From Cryptomeria japonica (lineage: Eukaryota; Streptophyta; Pinopsida; Cupressales; Cupressaceae): a stretch of DNA of 64,000 nucleotides. The position numbers and the translations under genes were made by a program. Below the pieces are notes generated by a model. That model had not been told where the DNA came from. It saw only the letters and a program-made list of their open reading frames with translations, and searched no databases. This document shows, piece by piece, positions 34,401-44,227 of the stretch. How positions within the stretch are numbered: the first letter of the stretch is position 1; the number at the start of each line of letters is the position of its first letter. The stretch spans positions 184,257,572 through 184,321,571 of the forward strand of contig NC_081411.1 in assembly GCF_030272615.1 (NCBI RefSeq), written 5' to 3'.

Positions 34401-35320
34401 GGGTCATAAGACACCATGTGACCCCTTAGGACACTATACAACCCATAACGACACTGTATTGTGTCCTAGGGGGTCATAGGACACCATATGACCCCTTACG
34501 ACACCTAAGGGGTCATATGATGTCCTATGGCCCCATAAGACACCATATAACCCCTTAGGTGTCCATACGACCCATAACGACACCATATTTTGTCCTAAGG
34601 GGTCATAGGACACCATATGACCCCTTAGGACACCATACAACCCATAACGACACCATATGGTGTCGTAAGGGGTCATAAGACACCATATGACCCCTTAGGA
34701 CACCATATGACCCATAATGACATCGTATTGTGTCCTAGGGGGTCATATGGTGTCGTAAGGGGTCATAGGACACTATATGACCCCTTACGACACCATACGA
34801 CCCATAACGACACCGTATTGTGTCCTAAGGGGTCATAGGACACCATATGACCCCTTATGACATCATACGACCCATAATGACACCTAAGGGGTCATATGGT
34901 GTCCTATGGCCACCATATGACCCCTTAGGTGTCCATATGACCCATAGCGACACCATATTGTGTCCTAAGGGGTCATAGGACACCATATGGCCCCTTAGGA
35001 TACCATACGACCCATAACAACACCATATTGTGTTCTAAGGGGTCATATGGTGTCGTAAGGGGTCATAAGACACCATATGACCCCTTAGGACACCATACGA
35101 CCCATAACGACACCGTATCGTGTCCTAGGGGGTCATATGGTGTCCTAAGAAGTCATAGGACACGATATGACCCCATACGACCCATAAGAACACCATATTG
35201 TGTCCTAAGGGGTCATAAGACACCATATGACCGCTTAGGACACTATACAACCCATAATGACACCTAAGGGGTCATATGGTGTCCTAAGACACCATATTAT
35301 GTCCTAAAGAGTCATATGGT
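31456..35320. repeat. 3.9-kb palindrome-rich satellite array with ~330-bp higher-order period
   Basis: Built almost wholly from inter-convertible pieces: CCTAAGGGGTCATATGGTGT, TCATAGGACACCATATGACC, CCTTAGGACACC, ACGACCCATAACGACACC. Because GGTGTCC/GGACACC and GGGGTCAT/ATGACCCC alternate, nearly every unit has its inverse beside it. A distinctive CCTATGGCCCCATAGG palindrome recurs near 31991, 32322, 32652, 32981, 33289, 33637, 33908, 34237, 34526 and 34892, spacing mostly about 330 bp. Open frames through it are by-products of base composition, not genes. Confidence 0.95.
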
Positions 35321-35344
35321 TTAATTTTTATGGTTGTGGCTATC

Positions 35345-35535
35345 AAACTATAGGGTATAGAGTATAAATTTATCAAAGGTTAAAAAATTTTAATGGAAGT
35401 CATTTGGCACTAGCCAAATGAGCTGCACAAAAAAAAAGGTTATAGGGTATAGAGTAGAAATTTATCAAAGGTAAAAAATTTCAATGGAAGTCATTTGGCT
35501 AGTGCCATATTTGGCGCTAGCCAAATGAGCTACAC
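35345..35535. repeat. 94-bp tandem duplication next to the satellite
   Basis: A TATAGGGTATAGAGTA..AAATTTATCAAAGG unit occurs at 35349 and again at 35443, each followed by a CATTTGGC palindrome. Confidence 0.8.
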
Positions 35536-36130
35536 TAAAAAACGGTTATATGGGACCCTTGACCTGTGATCCAAGCCCACATTCTCTCATTTTGTCTTCT
35601 TTTTGCGCATGATCAGACAAAAAATGCTTTTTGCATGGTGTTGACATTTTATGCAAGGTTATTTTATACATTCCATTAGCTCTCCACCACGTTTTTTTTC
35701 ATTTGGCAACGTCAAAGAGGAAGAACATAGTTTTTTTTATCAAATTTGAATAATTGAGGTAATATTTTCTTGTTTTTAGAATTCAAATACTTATTAAGTG
35801 TTATTTTGTTTAAATGTTAGAATAAAAGTGTGAGTCAAAATTGATTATAATCCTATTAGATTTACATTAGATTTAACAATGCATTTGAAGGAAGTTGCAT
35901 AAGAAAATTATTTGTTTAGTGTTTTAAAACAAAATTTGCAATTTCATACATCCTTTTTAAGATCTTATGAAATAATTTAGAAAAGGAATACATGAAATAA
36001 TTTCAATTTCATATATCCATTTTAACATATGTATAATTAGGACAGTCATAGATGCATAATTAGGATAGTCATAGATGCATAATTTCACTTTATTCTCTTT
36101 TATGTGCATGTACATGTAGAAATCATCATC
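35536..36130. other. AT-rich spacer inside the 11.1-kb element
   Basis: No coding frame with motifs. A 26-bp string beginning ATAATTAGGA and ending TAGATGCAT is repeated in tandem at ~36032-36082. Confidence 0.4.
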
Positions 36131-36473
36131 ATGTCGAGGAAATGACCAAAAAATGTAATATCGGAAGAGCGTGAAGCTAAGAATGCAAAAAAAAGAGAAG
36201 GAATGAAGCAACTTCGTGAACAAAGGAAATTGAATACCATAGAAGAAGAGGTGCCAATTGAAGAGGAACATGAAATATCCATCCAATCTAAGAGAGAGAC
36301 AAAATTGACCACACAAAGGCAATGGATGCAAAACCTTCGTGCAATTGGACAATTGAATCCCGAGGTTGAGAGCATGTCTACCACAATTCAAGTTGAAGGC
36401 ACCCCATCTCTTACATCTCAAGTTGAAGGCATACCATCTCTTATTAGCACACCCTTGGTGTCCACAACATCTC
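36131..36473 (+). pseudogene. Forward gene start within the 11.1-kb element, unrecognised
   Basis: From ATG 36131 the frame reads MSRK, a TGA, then PKNVISEEREAKNAKKREG, a Glu/Lys/Arg-rich start of the type seen at the N-terminus of several DNA-binding transposon proteins. It goes on through EEEVPIEEEHEISIQSKRE and two copies of a QVEG(T/I)PSL motif. It then runs straight into the 359-bp tandem array at 36474, which has no continuing coding sense in this frame. An acceptor-like ATGTAG lies just before (36114-36119). I do not recognise the family. It is probably the remaining first exon of a lost protein. Confidence 0.4.
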
Positions 36474-38285
36474 TCAGTTTCGGTAGACTCAAATCCAGTT
36501 GCTCGTGGCAACTCTTTCTCGATTGTGACAAAAAGCATCAAATGAGTTCAATGAAAAGTTGCACAATGCCCCATCTTTCAATGCGCTCGTCGTGGCACCG
36601 AACCGTCAGTTCATACGCATCAGGGTGGTCGGGTTTACACTAGGAATGCCTTCTTTTTTCTCTCCAACTCGCCCAATCGTTGCGGGACACACCCTAGTAG
36701 CGAAATCACCCAAGTGCTCAAATTGTTCAAAGTTGTCAATATTCGGCATCGCGTTTCTCAGCGCCTGTTAATCATAAGAATGATCTGTCTAATCTTGCAG
36801 GGTTCTGTTATGGCACTCTAAAAAAGCCTCTCTCGGTTTCGATAGACTCGGATCCAGTTGCTTGTGGCGACTCTTTCTCGGTTGCGACAAAAAGCGTCAG
36901 ATGAGTTCAATGAAAAGTTGCACAATGCCTCATCTTTCAATTTGCTCATCGTGGCACCGAACCGTCAGCTCATATGCATCGGGGTGGATGGTTTTACGCT
37001 AGGAATGCCTTCTTTTTTCTCTCCAACTCGCCCGATCGTAGCGGGACACACCCTAGCAGCAAAATCGCCCGAGTGCTCAAATTGCTCAAAGTTGTCAATA
37101 TTCGGCATCACGTTTCTCGACACCCATTAATCATAAGAATGATCCGTTTGATCCTGCGGGGTCATGTTATGGCATTCTAAAAAATTCTCTCTCGATTTTG
37201 GTAGACTTGGATCCATTTACTCATGGTGACTCTTTCTCGGTTGCAACAAAAAGCGTCATATGAGTTCAATGAAAAGTTGCACAATGCCCCATCTTTCAAT
37301 CTGCTCGTCGCGGCACCAAACTGTCAGCTCGTACGCGTCAGGGTGGTCAGGTTTACGCTAGGAATGCCTTCTTTTTTCTCTCCAACTCACTCGATCGTTG
37401 CGGGACACACCCTAGTAGCGAAATCGCCCAAGTGCTCAAATTGCTCAAAGTTGTCAATATTTGGCATCGTGTTTCTCAGTGCTCGGTAATCATAAGAACA
37501 ATCCATCTGATCCTGCAGGGTCATGTTATGACACTCTAAAAATCCTCTCTTGGTTTTGGTAGACTCGGATCCAGTTGCTCGTGGCGACTCTTTCTCGATT
37601 GCAACAAAAAGCGTCAAATGAGTTCAATGAAAAGTTGCACAATGCCCCATCTTTCAATCCGCTCGTCGCAGCACCGAACCGTCAGCTCATACGCATTGGT
37701 GTGGCTAGGTTTACACTAGGAATGTCTTTTTTTTGCTCTCCAACTTGCTCGATCATTGTGGGACACACCCTAGCAGCAAAATCGCCCAAGTGCTCAAATT
37801 GCTCAAAGTTGTCAATATTTGGCATCACGTTTCTCATCGCCCGTTAATCATAAGAATGATGTATCTGATCCTGTGGGGTCATGTTATGGCACTCTAAAAA
37901 AGCCTCTCTCGGATTTAGTAGACTCGGATCTAGTTGCTCGTGGTTACTCTTTCTCGGTTGCGACAAAAAGCATCAGATGAGTTCAATGAAAAGTTGCACA
38001 ATGCCCCATCTTTCAATCCGCTCGTCGCGGCACTGAAATGTCAGCTTGTATGCGTTGGGGTGGTTGGGTTTACGCTAAGAATGCCTTCTTTTTTCTCTCC
38101 AACTCGCTCAATTGTTGCGGGCCACACCCTAGCAGTGAAATTGCCCAAGTGCTCAAATTTCTCAAAGTTGTCAATATTCGGCATCGCGTTTCTCGGCGCC
38201 TGTTAATCATAAGAACGATCTGTCTGATCCTACGGGGTCATGTTGCAGCACCGAACCGTTAGCTCATATGCATTGGGGTGGCTTG
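36474..38285. repeat. Five-copy 359-bp tandem array
   Basis: Copies are anchored at 36495, 36854, 37213, 37571 and 37930 (a CCAGTTGCTCGTGGCGACTC motif or variant), giving periods of 359, 359, 358 and 359. Each holds AATGAAAAGTTGCACAATGC, then GGAATGCCTTCTTTTTTCTC, then CTCAAAGTTGTCAATATT. The last copy ends by jumping to an internal CACCGAACCGT string at ~38252. Regular length and near identity point to unequal exchange. On the reverse strand each copy contains a short coding-like stretch (AMPNIDNFEQFEHLGDFA), so the unit may have started as an exon. Confidence 0.95.
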
Positions 38286-38399
38286 TGTCTTGGATTACAA
38301 ACACATATTTAGGTTCAAAGCTTAAGTAACAATAAACTTTGTGCAATTATTCATCTAATCATTTGTACTGCAATTATGGATAACCATGATAAATGATTT

Positions 38400-38790
38400 G
38401 CATTAACCAAAAAGCTACAAATCCATGCAAGTATACCGTTAAAACTATCAAATATATCCAATACAAACAAATAGGCTTGCCAAAAGCCATATGGACTTAG
38501 AATTTCACATATTCATAAAACAAAATATATGTTCAAAATTGCTATAAAGGCATACAACATGATATCCAATAAAGTCAAATAGGGGCTTGCCAAAATCCAT
38601 ATGGACATAAAATGTCACATATTCGTAATACAAAACATATGTTCAAATTTTCCATATAGGCATACAACATGGTATCCAATAAAGTCAAATAGGAGCTTGC
38701 CAAAAGCCATATGGCAATATAATGTCACTTATTTGTAATACAAAACATATGTTCAAAATTGCCATATAAGCATACAACATAGGACCCTAT
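38400..38790. repeat. Three-copy 110-bp tandem repeat
   Basis: A GGCTTGCCAAAAGCCATATGG string recurs at 38474, 38584 and 38694, with AACATATGTTCAAA and GGCATACAACAT in each unit. Confidence 0.85.
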
Positions 38791-38819
38791 TCTATTCATT
38801 TCCCTCTAGGGGAAGGAAA

Positions 38820-40846
38820 CAAATCACGAGATATCTTTGCCTGTCGAGGGGACGGAGATGTATATGGTGCAGATGTCTTTCGAGTATGTCCACTCGACCT
38901 CCTCTCTAGACTTTTTTATAACTCCACCTGATACAATGAAAAGAATGATGTTAGCATATACAAAAATTGAATTTTAGAATGACATATAATAGAATAGTCA
39001 CTTATCGCATACAAATAATCATGATGTTCATCTACAACAGGTGCACGTTCATGATCTGGAGTGACAAGCCCCTCCTATAAGGATCACAATATAAATTAAA
39101 CTAAATACAAGTGTCGTTAAAATTTTCAATAACATATTATTAAGATAACAAATGTAATGCTAAATTTACTAAATTTACAAATATGTCTCATACTTCTATT
39201 AAAGCAGTTGAACTTGCTACTGCTGCAGCAACACCGCACTCCATTGACGCACAGATAGCAGGAGGAGCCTCTGATGTCAACATCTGAAAATTAAACAAAG
39301 TTACTGATTAATCGCCAAAACTATCTATATTATTTACTAACAACATTAAAGATAAATTGTTTACCTGGGTGAAAGATTGTCAATGAAATACACTACGAGG
39401 TGTTGATGTTGAAGCTCTAGCATCAAACTATTTGACATCCAAAATGAGTAATTAGAAAATCATTCACATAAGGTTCAACTATCTACATATAATAATTATA
39501 TTCTTTCACTCGTTGTATACCTGTGGAGTCGACGAAGTAATGAAAAAGGGTGCTGCAGGAATGTTGCTAGTATTGTGAACACTTTGACTCTAATTTTTTA
39601 TCATAATAATTTACTAATTTAGATATATTCTCAAATTTACATATAATATTTAATAAAAAGAATGAAATGAACTTGTAATGAAATTCACCTAGGTATCAAT
39701 GCCAAATGTTTCATTCAGCAAGGATTCTGTCATGACAATGTTCTCTGTTGCAAACTCCACTCGTGCATGTGCATTCTCAGAACTATTAGGATCATAAGTG
39801 CAAAGAGAACCACAAGATCGACAAAAATTAGCTGGAACTCGATGCCTAGAAGAATCAACATCATCACTCGCATCACCCTCTACTAGAGGCCTAGCATACT
39901 ATATAAGGGTCTAAGTAAGTGAGCTAATCGAGTCTAGAGTTTCGACCTCAATACTCTCCTTCACAATGGAAGGAATAATAACATGCTCCACCATAAGTTT
40001 GGCCAAGGGTCTTGGTGGGAGATTTGGATCACGCTGTGCACCCTCTCTATCATACGAAGAACCCCCACCTCTACCTTGGAAATCTAGAAAATCAAAATAG
40101 TTTGGGATCTCATTAAGGACAAACTCATAGTACAGTTTTCTCAAAAAGTATTGGGGTACCTCATGATTATTACATGGGGACTGATCAAATACCATCCACC
40201 ACCTATCCCAAAAATTGTTCTTAATCCCTTCATGATGACACCAATGAATAGGGAATCGCCTAAATCTAGGGTGTAAAGGTTGATTCGTTCGGGGGTCCGT
40301 AAAAAGCACACAAGTCAAATTTATTAATTTTCTTTTTCTTTACTACCGCATATGATAATTTGTTAGCATAAAATTACTTTTGTTCTTCCTTCTTATGGGA
40401 CCAAAAATTTATTTGCCCACTCACAGATTGTATGTGAGATACAATAGATTGCAAAGAACTGGCAAGGTTTGTCCTATGGGAGTTTGTTCTAGCGAGATCT
40501 TTTAGCTTTGTGATTAAACCTTCAAGCTCTTTTTGGCTATTTTCTATTTGACCTAATAGGTTTTCTTGTGTACCTATGGGATGTTTAGGGATTGTAGGAG
40601 GTTCTTGATGTGCTTCTTCTTCAATATGGTCTTCATGAGGAGGTGATTGATGTGCTTCTTCTTCAATATGGTCTTCATGAGGAGGTGATTGAGTGTTTTC
40701 AACATTTTCTTGTCTAATCTCATTTCCTAATAATGGAAATAAATTTAAATCAATAAACCTAGTTTAATCTTCAAATTAATTAAAAAAATGACAATAAGAA
40801 AATAAAAATACATACCTCTTCGAGCTCTTCGATGGTGTGGCGGCAT
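38820..40846 (-). CDS. Unrecognised multi-exon gene inside the 11.1-kb element (probably decayed)
   Basis: Reverse-strand gene. Exon 1 (40846-40816) encodes MPPHHRRARR and ends at GTATGT. Exon 2 (40726-40378) joins in frame and carries a perfect 14-residue tandem repeat (SPPHEDHIEEEAHQ, twice; 42 bp at 40607/40649) then a coiled-coil-like QIENSQKELEGLITKLKDLA. The long exon near 40331-39689 encodes DPRTNQPLHPRFRRFPIHW, WDRWWMVFDQSP, PRPLAKLMVEHVI and a Cys pair (FCRSCGSLC). Shorter exons follow at 39589-39521, 39427-39365, 39283-39194, 39074-39006 and ~38927. Most have AG/GT borders, but the 39006 donor reads ATAAGT, the exon 2/3 gap would be only 46 bp, and in-frame stops lie near 39910, 39900 and 39690. 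I do not recognise the family. It may be an accessory transposition protein or a captured host gene. Confidence 0.45.
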
Positions 40847-40995
40847 TTTGATGAGAGATGGACAACTTAGTGCCCAATTTCAAGCTTTTACAAAGGGTGA
40901 GCGCAAGAAAATGGCACCCGAAAATGCCAAAATGCGGGTTTGGAATGCAGAATGCATCCAAAATGCGGGTCAGGGTGTTTTTGAAGTTTACAATG

Positions 40996-41068
40996 CACAT
41001 AAGGCGCATGCCTTATAAGGTGTACACACTATAGGGCGCGCGCCCTATAGTGCATGTGCCTTATGCGC
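40996..41068. repeat. Hairpin with perfect 26-bp palindrome near the right end
   Basis: A perfect palindrome at 41027-41052 (half-site CACTATAGGGCGC) is flanked by 16-bp arms, GCACATAAGGCGCATG (40996) and CATGTGCCTTATGCGC (41053), that are reverse complements at 14 of 16 positions. It sits ~60 bp inside the right terminal repeat. Confidence 0.9.
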
Positions 41069-41079
41069 TTTTTAAATTT

Positions 41080-41127
41080 TTTTTGAAGTGTGGCACCTTT
41101 TTGGTACCACAACTTCGTGCATATACC
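41080..41127 (-). repeat. Right terminal inverted repeat of the 11.1-kb element
   Basis: On the forward strand it reads GTGGCACC, then TTTTTGGTACCACAACTTCG, then TGCATATACC. It is the inverted partner of 30033-30079 and is followed at once by the CTTCT duplication. Confidence 0.85.
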
Positions 41128-41132
41128 CTTCT

Positions 41133-42179
41133 CCAATCCACAAGTGTCTTAAATTTCCTCACAATGGAGAAATCATAACCATGAACCATATCTTATTTCA
41201 TCCATCCGAAAGAAGCCCTGGTGTTCCTATTGATTTATTTTGGCCTAAACAATTTCAATCTCTTCCATTAAGAAGCAATGCTCTTTTTCAATCTTATCAA
41301 AAATAGAAGAATGATATGATCTTATCCTTAAGTCAACCTAGATCACCAACACTTAACATTCCTATTGTTCTTAAAGATGAGGTTCTTCCCCTTTCGGATA
41401 AAACTAATCTCCCTCCTAAGGAAGATTGTCCACCTACCCCTATGGATGTGACTTTACCTTCTCTTAAGGAGAACAACAATATTCTTCCAAAGGTTACACC
41501 TATACCTCCTCCTCATGATGGACCTGGTCTCCTTCCTACACCTAATATTCCTCCTTTCTATGGTGCAATTCCACCTCCTTCCTCTTATCAAGAGAAGAGG
41601 CCTGCTTCCCCTATTATTCAACCAAAAAGACCTCAACCTAAACCTTCCACTATCAAGGAGAGAAATGTTCCTACTTTTTCAAGTGTTCCTCCTCCTTCTT
41701 AGCCTTCCACTAAGACTCGTCGGAATCGTTGTGTGAGAGAATGCTGATGAAGATGTTGTGTTCGAGCTCATGAAGCTATCCCTCAAAATATTAAATCTCC
41801 TCAGACTTCGACAGTTGACATGATTTCCTTTTCTCCTAAGCAAGATGTTCAACCAACATCTCCAAATCGTAAGTTGCATAAAACATGTGATGGTTTTACT
41901 CCTATTCTTGTTCTTTCTCCTCTTTCTCTAAACTTTGATGAAGAAATGGGTAAAAATGTTATCCATAATGGTAATACAACTCCTAATGCTTCTGATAGTG
42001 AGTATGAGTATGTTGATGTGGACAAACATTTATTGGATGAGTTTTCACAATCCCTAATCCTAGCTCGTAGAATCGAACACAGTGACGTACAACATGAGCA
42101 TAGTCCTTGTTTGGATCTTGTGATAGCTCCATCTGTTGTGCTAGATATTGCTCTTCTAGCATGTTGCTTACCTCCGTGA
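41133..42179 (+). pseudogene. Tat-1 Pro-rich frame in place of pol
   Basis: Resumes the gag-pro frame exactly (CCA ATC CAC AAG..., PIHKCLKFPHNGEI) after removal of the 11.1-kb element. It continues in the same phase as a Pro/Ser-rich acidic region (IPPPHDGPGLLPTPNIPPF, then PKRPQPKPSTIKERN, then DSEYEYVDVDKHLLDEFSQ). In-frame stops fall at about 41304, 41700 and 41744-41749. The normal continuation of a Ty3 polyprotein (RT, RNase H, integrase) is absent. The function of this tail is unknown; a comparable low-complexity frame occurs in Tat-2 at 59240-60627. Confidence 0.75.
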
Positions 42180-42974
42180 AATAGTGATCAGCAAGATCAG
42201 GAGGTAGATGTTGTGCTAGATTAGCGATATTAGCACTGTAGATCTTCTCTCTCTCTCTTTTCTTGCTCTTTTGTGACCATTTTTCTATGTGTATCCTTGT
42301 TTTTCTATTGTTCCCTTAATGTCTACTTGGGGATGATGCAAAGCATTGAGATCTTTTCTCGGTCTCTTTCATGTTGACTCAAAAGACATCCTCTCTTCCC
42401 TTTCTTCTAAGGTAGTATCCTTCTTTGGGGAATGAAGATTATTATATGCATATACATACATGATATACATGAGTTATCATACAACATACTGACCCCAAGG
42501 AAATTTATACTACGTCATGTTTTGTGTTCATTATCCTTGGGTTTATACCTCGATTGGGGGCTAAATCCTTGCGATAACGTGCTCCCTTTCTTCTCTCTCT
42601 TGGGTGTATCCTACCTTAAATAAATCGATCCTGATAAGGCACGTGGGATCGCTTTAACATGGGCCATACACTCTGCTCATATTTTCCTTCTTGTGATACT
42701 TAAAATTATTTAGTGAACTTTATTTTTCTTTGTAATCTTTAGTATCCTTTCTTTCATGACTCATAGTGAAGGGGACTTTTCTACTTGCAGTCATGGTTAT
42801 CCCCTTCTCAATATTCCCTTTTACTCTGTAAATCAAAATCATAAGATCCTAAGTCCACTGGGGGTTTGGCGCATCTTGCCTCCTTGACGTGGTAAAAGTC
42901 TTTCAATCTTGTTTCTTTGTACTTAATCGACAATATTGGCATACGCTTATACTCCTGTTAAAGTGGAGGCTAAA
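42180..42974 (+). other. Tat-1 3' non-coding region and polypurine tract
   Basis: No coding motif seen. Ends AAAGTGGAGGCTAAA (42960-42974), a polypurine tract directly before the 3' LTR. Confidence 0.7.
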
Positions 42975-44227
42975 TGTAGTATCATAAAATTGCGACCAGG
43001 TAGCAATTTTCGACTACATTAGGGTCCTCACGCATGCAAATATGAATCCTTTAGCCTCATCAGAAATTGGAGATTGCTCAGCTTGCAGAAATAGCTTCTT
43101 CCTTGGCCTCTGCATTACCCCATCCACACTCTGCCCTAGAGAAAGGGGTAGGAAAGGGGCATGGTGCCACTGTCCCCTCTTGGATAGGGGTGTGGTGCCC
43201 TTATCCTCCCTGGACAGTGGCGTTGCGCCCTTGTCCCTATCCTATTTTGGGGTAGGACCCTTCCTAGGGTTGCATTGTTGGTTGTGCAGTGGGAAGGAAA
43301 CTCCTCCGATGTCGGCCCATGACAAAAATCAAATCCACTAACATGTATTTAAGGGACATTCGTCCTCTCATTTGCATAAGTAGAATTTCAGGAAGTGGAA
43401 GTTCAATAAGTTGGATGAGTGGGAAATTCACAAGCGATTAAACATTCAAGCATTATTTTCCACCATTGAGCATTCTCAAGTCTCTCTTCAAGGCTAGGTG
43501 TTGCATTCAAGTCAAGGATTCAACCATTGAAGAGGAGATTGATTTCAACATTCAATTCCACACAAGCCCTTCTATCAACATTGCTAGTACAACCTCCCTT
43601 GAGGTGATTTAGAATTCAGTCTTTCATTTACAGCTACTTGCAAGTACTTTCTTTCATTACTTGGTTAATTCCAAAACTGGGGTTTGACCTAAAGGAAAAC
43701 CCCCAATCCCAACCCATTTTCCTCTCTTTTATAAGTGTAGGTTGTAGGTGTGCATCTATACTTTCAGATTCGGGCTTCATTTGCAGAGACAGAAAAACTC
43801 TTTTCGTTTCATAGATTTTTCGGAGGACTGTGTACATTCCCGCCACGGTCCAGACAAATTTTTCTCAAATTCGCAGGGTGACTTTGTCTCGACATTCTAC
43901 TACTAGATCCAGGTGCACAACTTCATCCCATATTCTACTCTGAAGTTATAATCAATTCTTGGTCACTTTTGCACTACATAATTCAATCAATTTCCTTTCT
44001 AAATCAAACGGGGAAGAGGGGATCAACTTATCATTCCCAATTCATTTAGAATTCAACCTACCATCTTCATGTGGAGAGATTGAATCTAGTGAATTATCCT
44101 CTCCTCTTTCTAATGTAACATGGTGAAAAGTCCTTGAGTGGTAATCAATAGTGAAACTCTCATCTCTCTTTGAGAGAAAGGGTAGTTTCTTTCTTGATCT
44201 ATCATTTACCATTTTCCCACCATTACA
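42975..44227 (+). repeat. Tat-1 3' LTR
   Basis: TGTAGTATCATAAAATTGCG at the start, CCATTACA at the end. Aligns along its whole length with 25265-26528 with substitutions and small indels. Confidence 0.92.

Larger units (their letters stand above)
30032..41127. mobile_element. 11.1-kb unclassified element with terminal inverted repeats
   Basis: Bounded by inverted repeats: left 30033-30079 begins GGTATGTGCACCAAGTTG, right 41080-41127 read in reverse begins GGTATATGCACGAAGTTG, and both continue TGGTACCAAAA. Flanks repeat CTTCT (30027-30031; 41128-41132), and deleting 30032-41132 rejoins the Tat-1 reading frame exactly, so it is a genuine insertion with a target duplication of about 5 bp (4-6 possible). 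Contents: hairpins, a 3.9-kb palindromic satellite, 5 x 359-bp and 3 x 110-bp arrays, a short forward frame and a reverse multi-exon gene. The ends are not CACTA, Mutator (9 bp), hAT (8 bp) or Harbinger (3 bp) type. No transposase catalytic motif was recognised. It may be a non-autonomous or unfamiliar DNA transposon. Confidence 0.75.
25265..44227 (+). mobile_element. Non-autonomous Tat-like Ty3/gypsy element (Tat-1), nested in the chromovirus
   Basis: LTRs 25265-26528 and 42975-44227 begin TGTAGT and end CCATTACA. Flanking 5-mers are GAATC (25260-25264) and GAATG (44228-44232), a target duplication with one mismatch. Order inside is primer site, AT-rich leader, gag with zinc finger, protease, then a Pro-rich frame in place of RT, RNase H and integrase, then a non-coding 3' region and purine tract. 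No pol catalytic motif is visible anywhere, so the element must have used enzymes from another element. Excluding the 11.1-kb insertion at 30032-41127 it measures about 7.9 kb. The Tat assignment rests on the zinc finger and long leader and is an inference. Confidence 0.88.

Noticed and set aside
32595-35267. Repeated frames reading like GSYGVLRGHRTPYDPLGHH
   Set aside because: They follow the satellite's period, occur on both strands because the units are palindromic, and are broken by stops in each higher-order copy.
31456-35320. CRISPR-like look of short repeats
   Set aside because: Plant nuclear context, no unique spacers, and the repeats are interconverting palindromic satellite words.
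36203-38262. Frames of 68-90 codons in each 359-bp array unit
   Set aside because: They recur with the array period, run off at unit borders and differ in phase; no evidence of translation.
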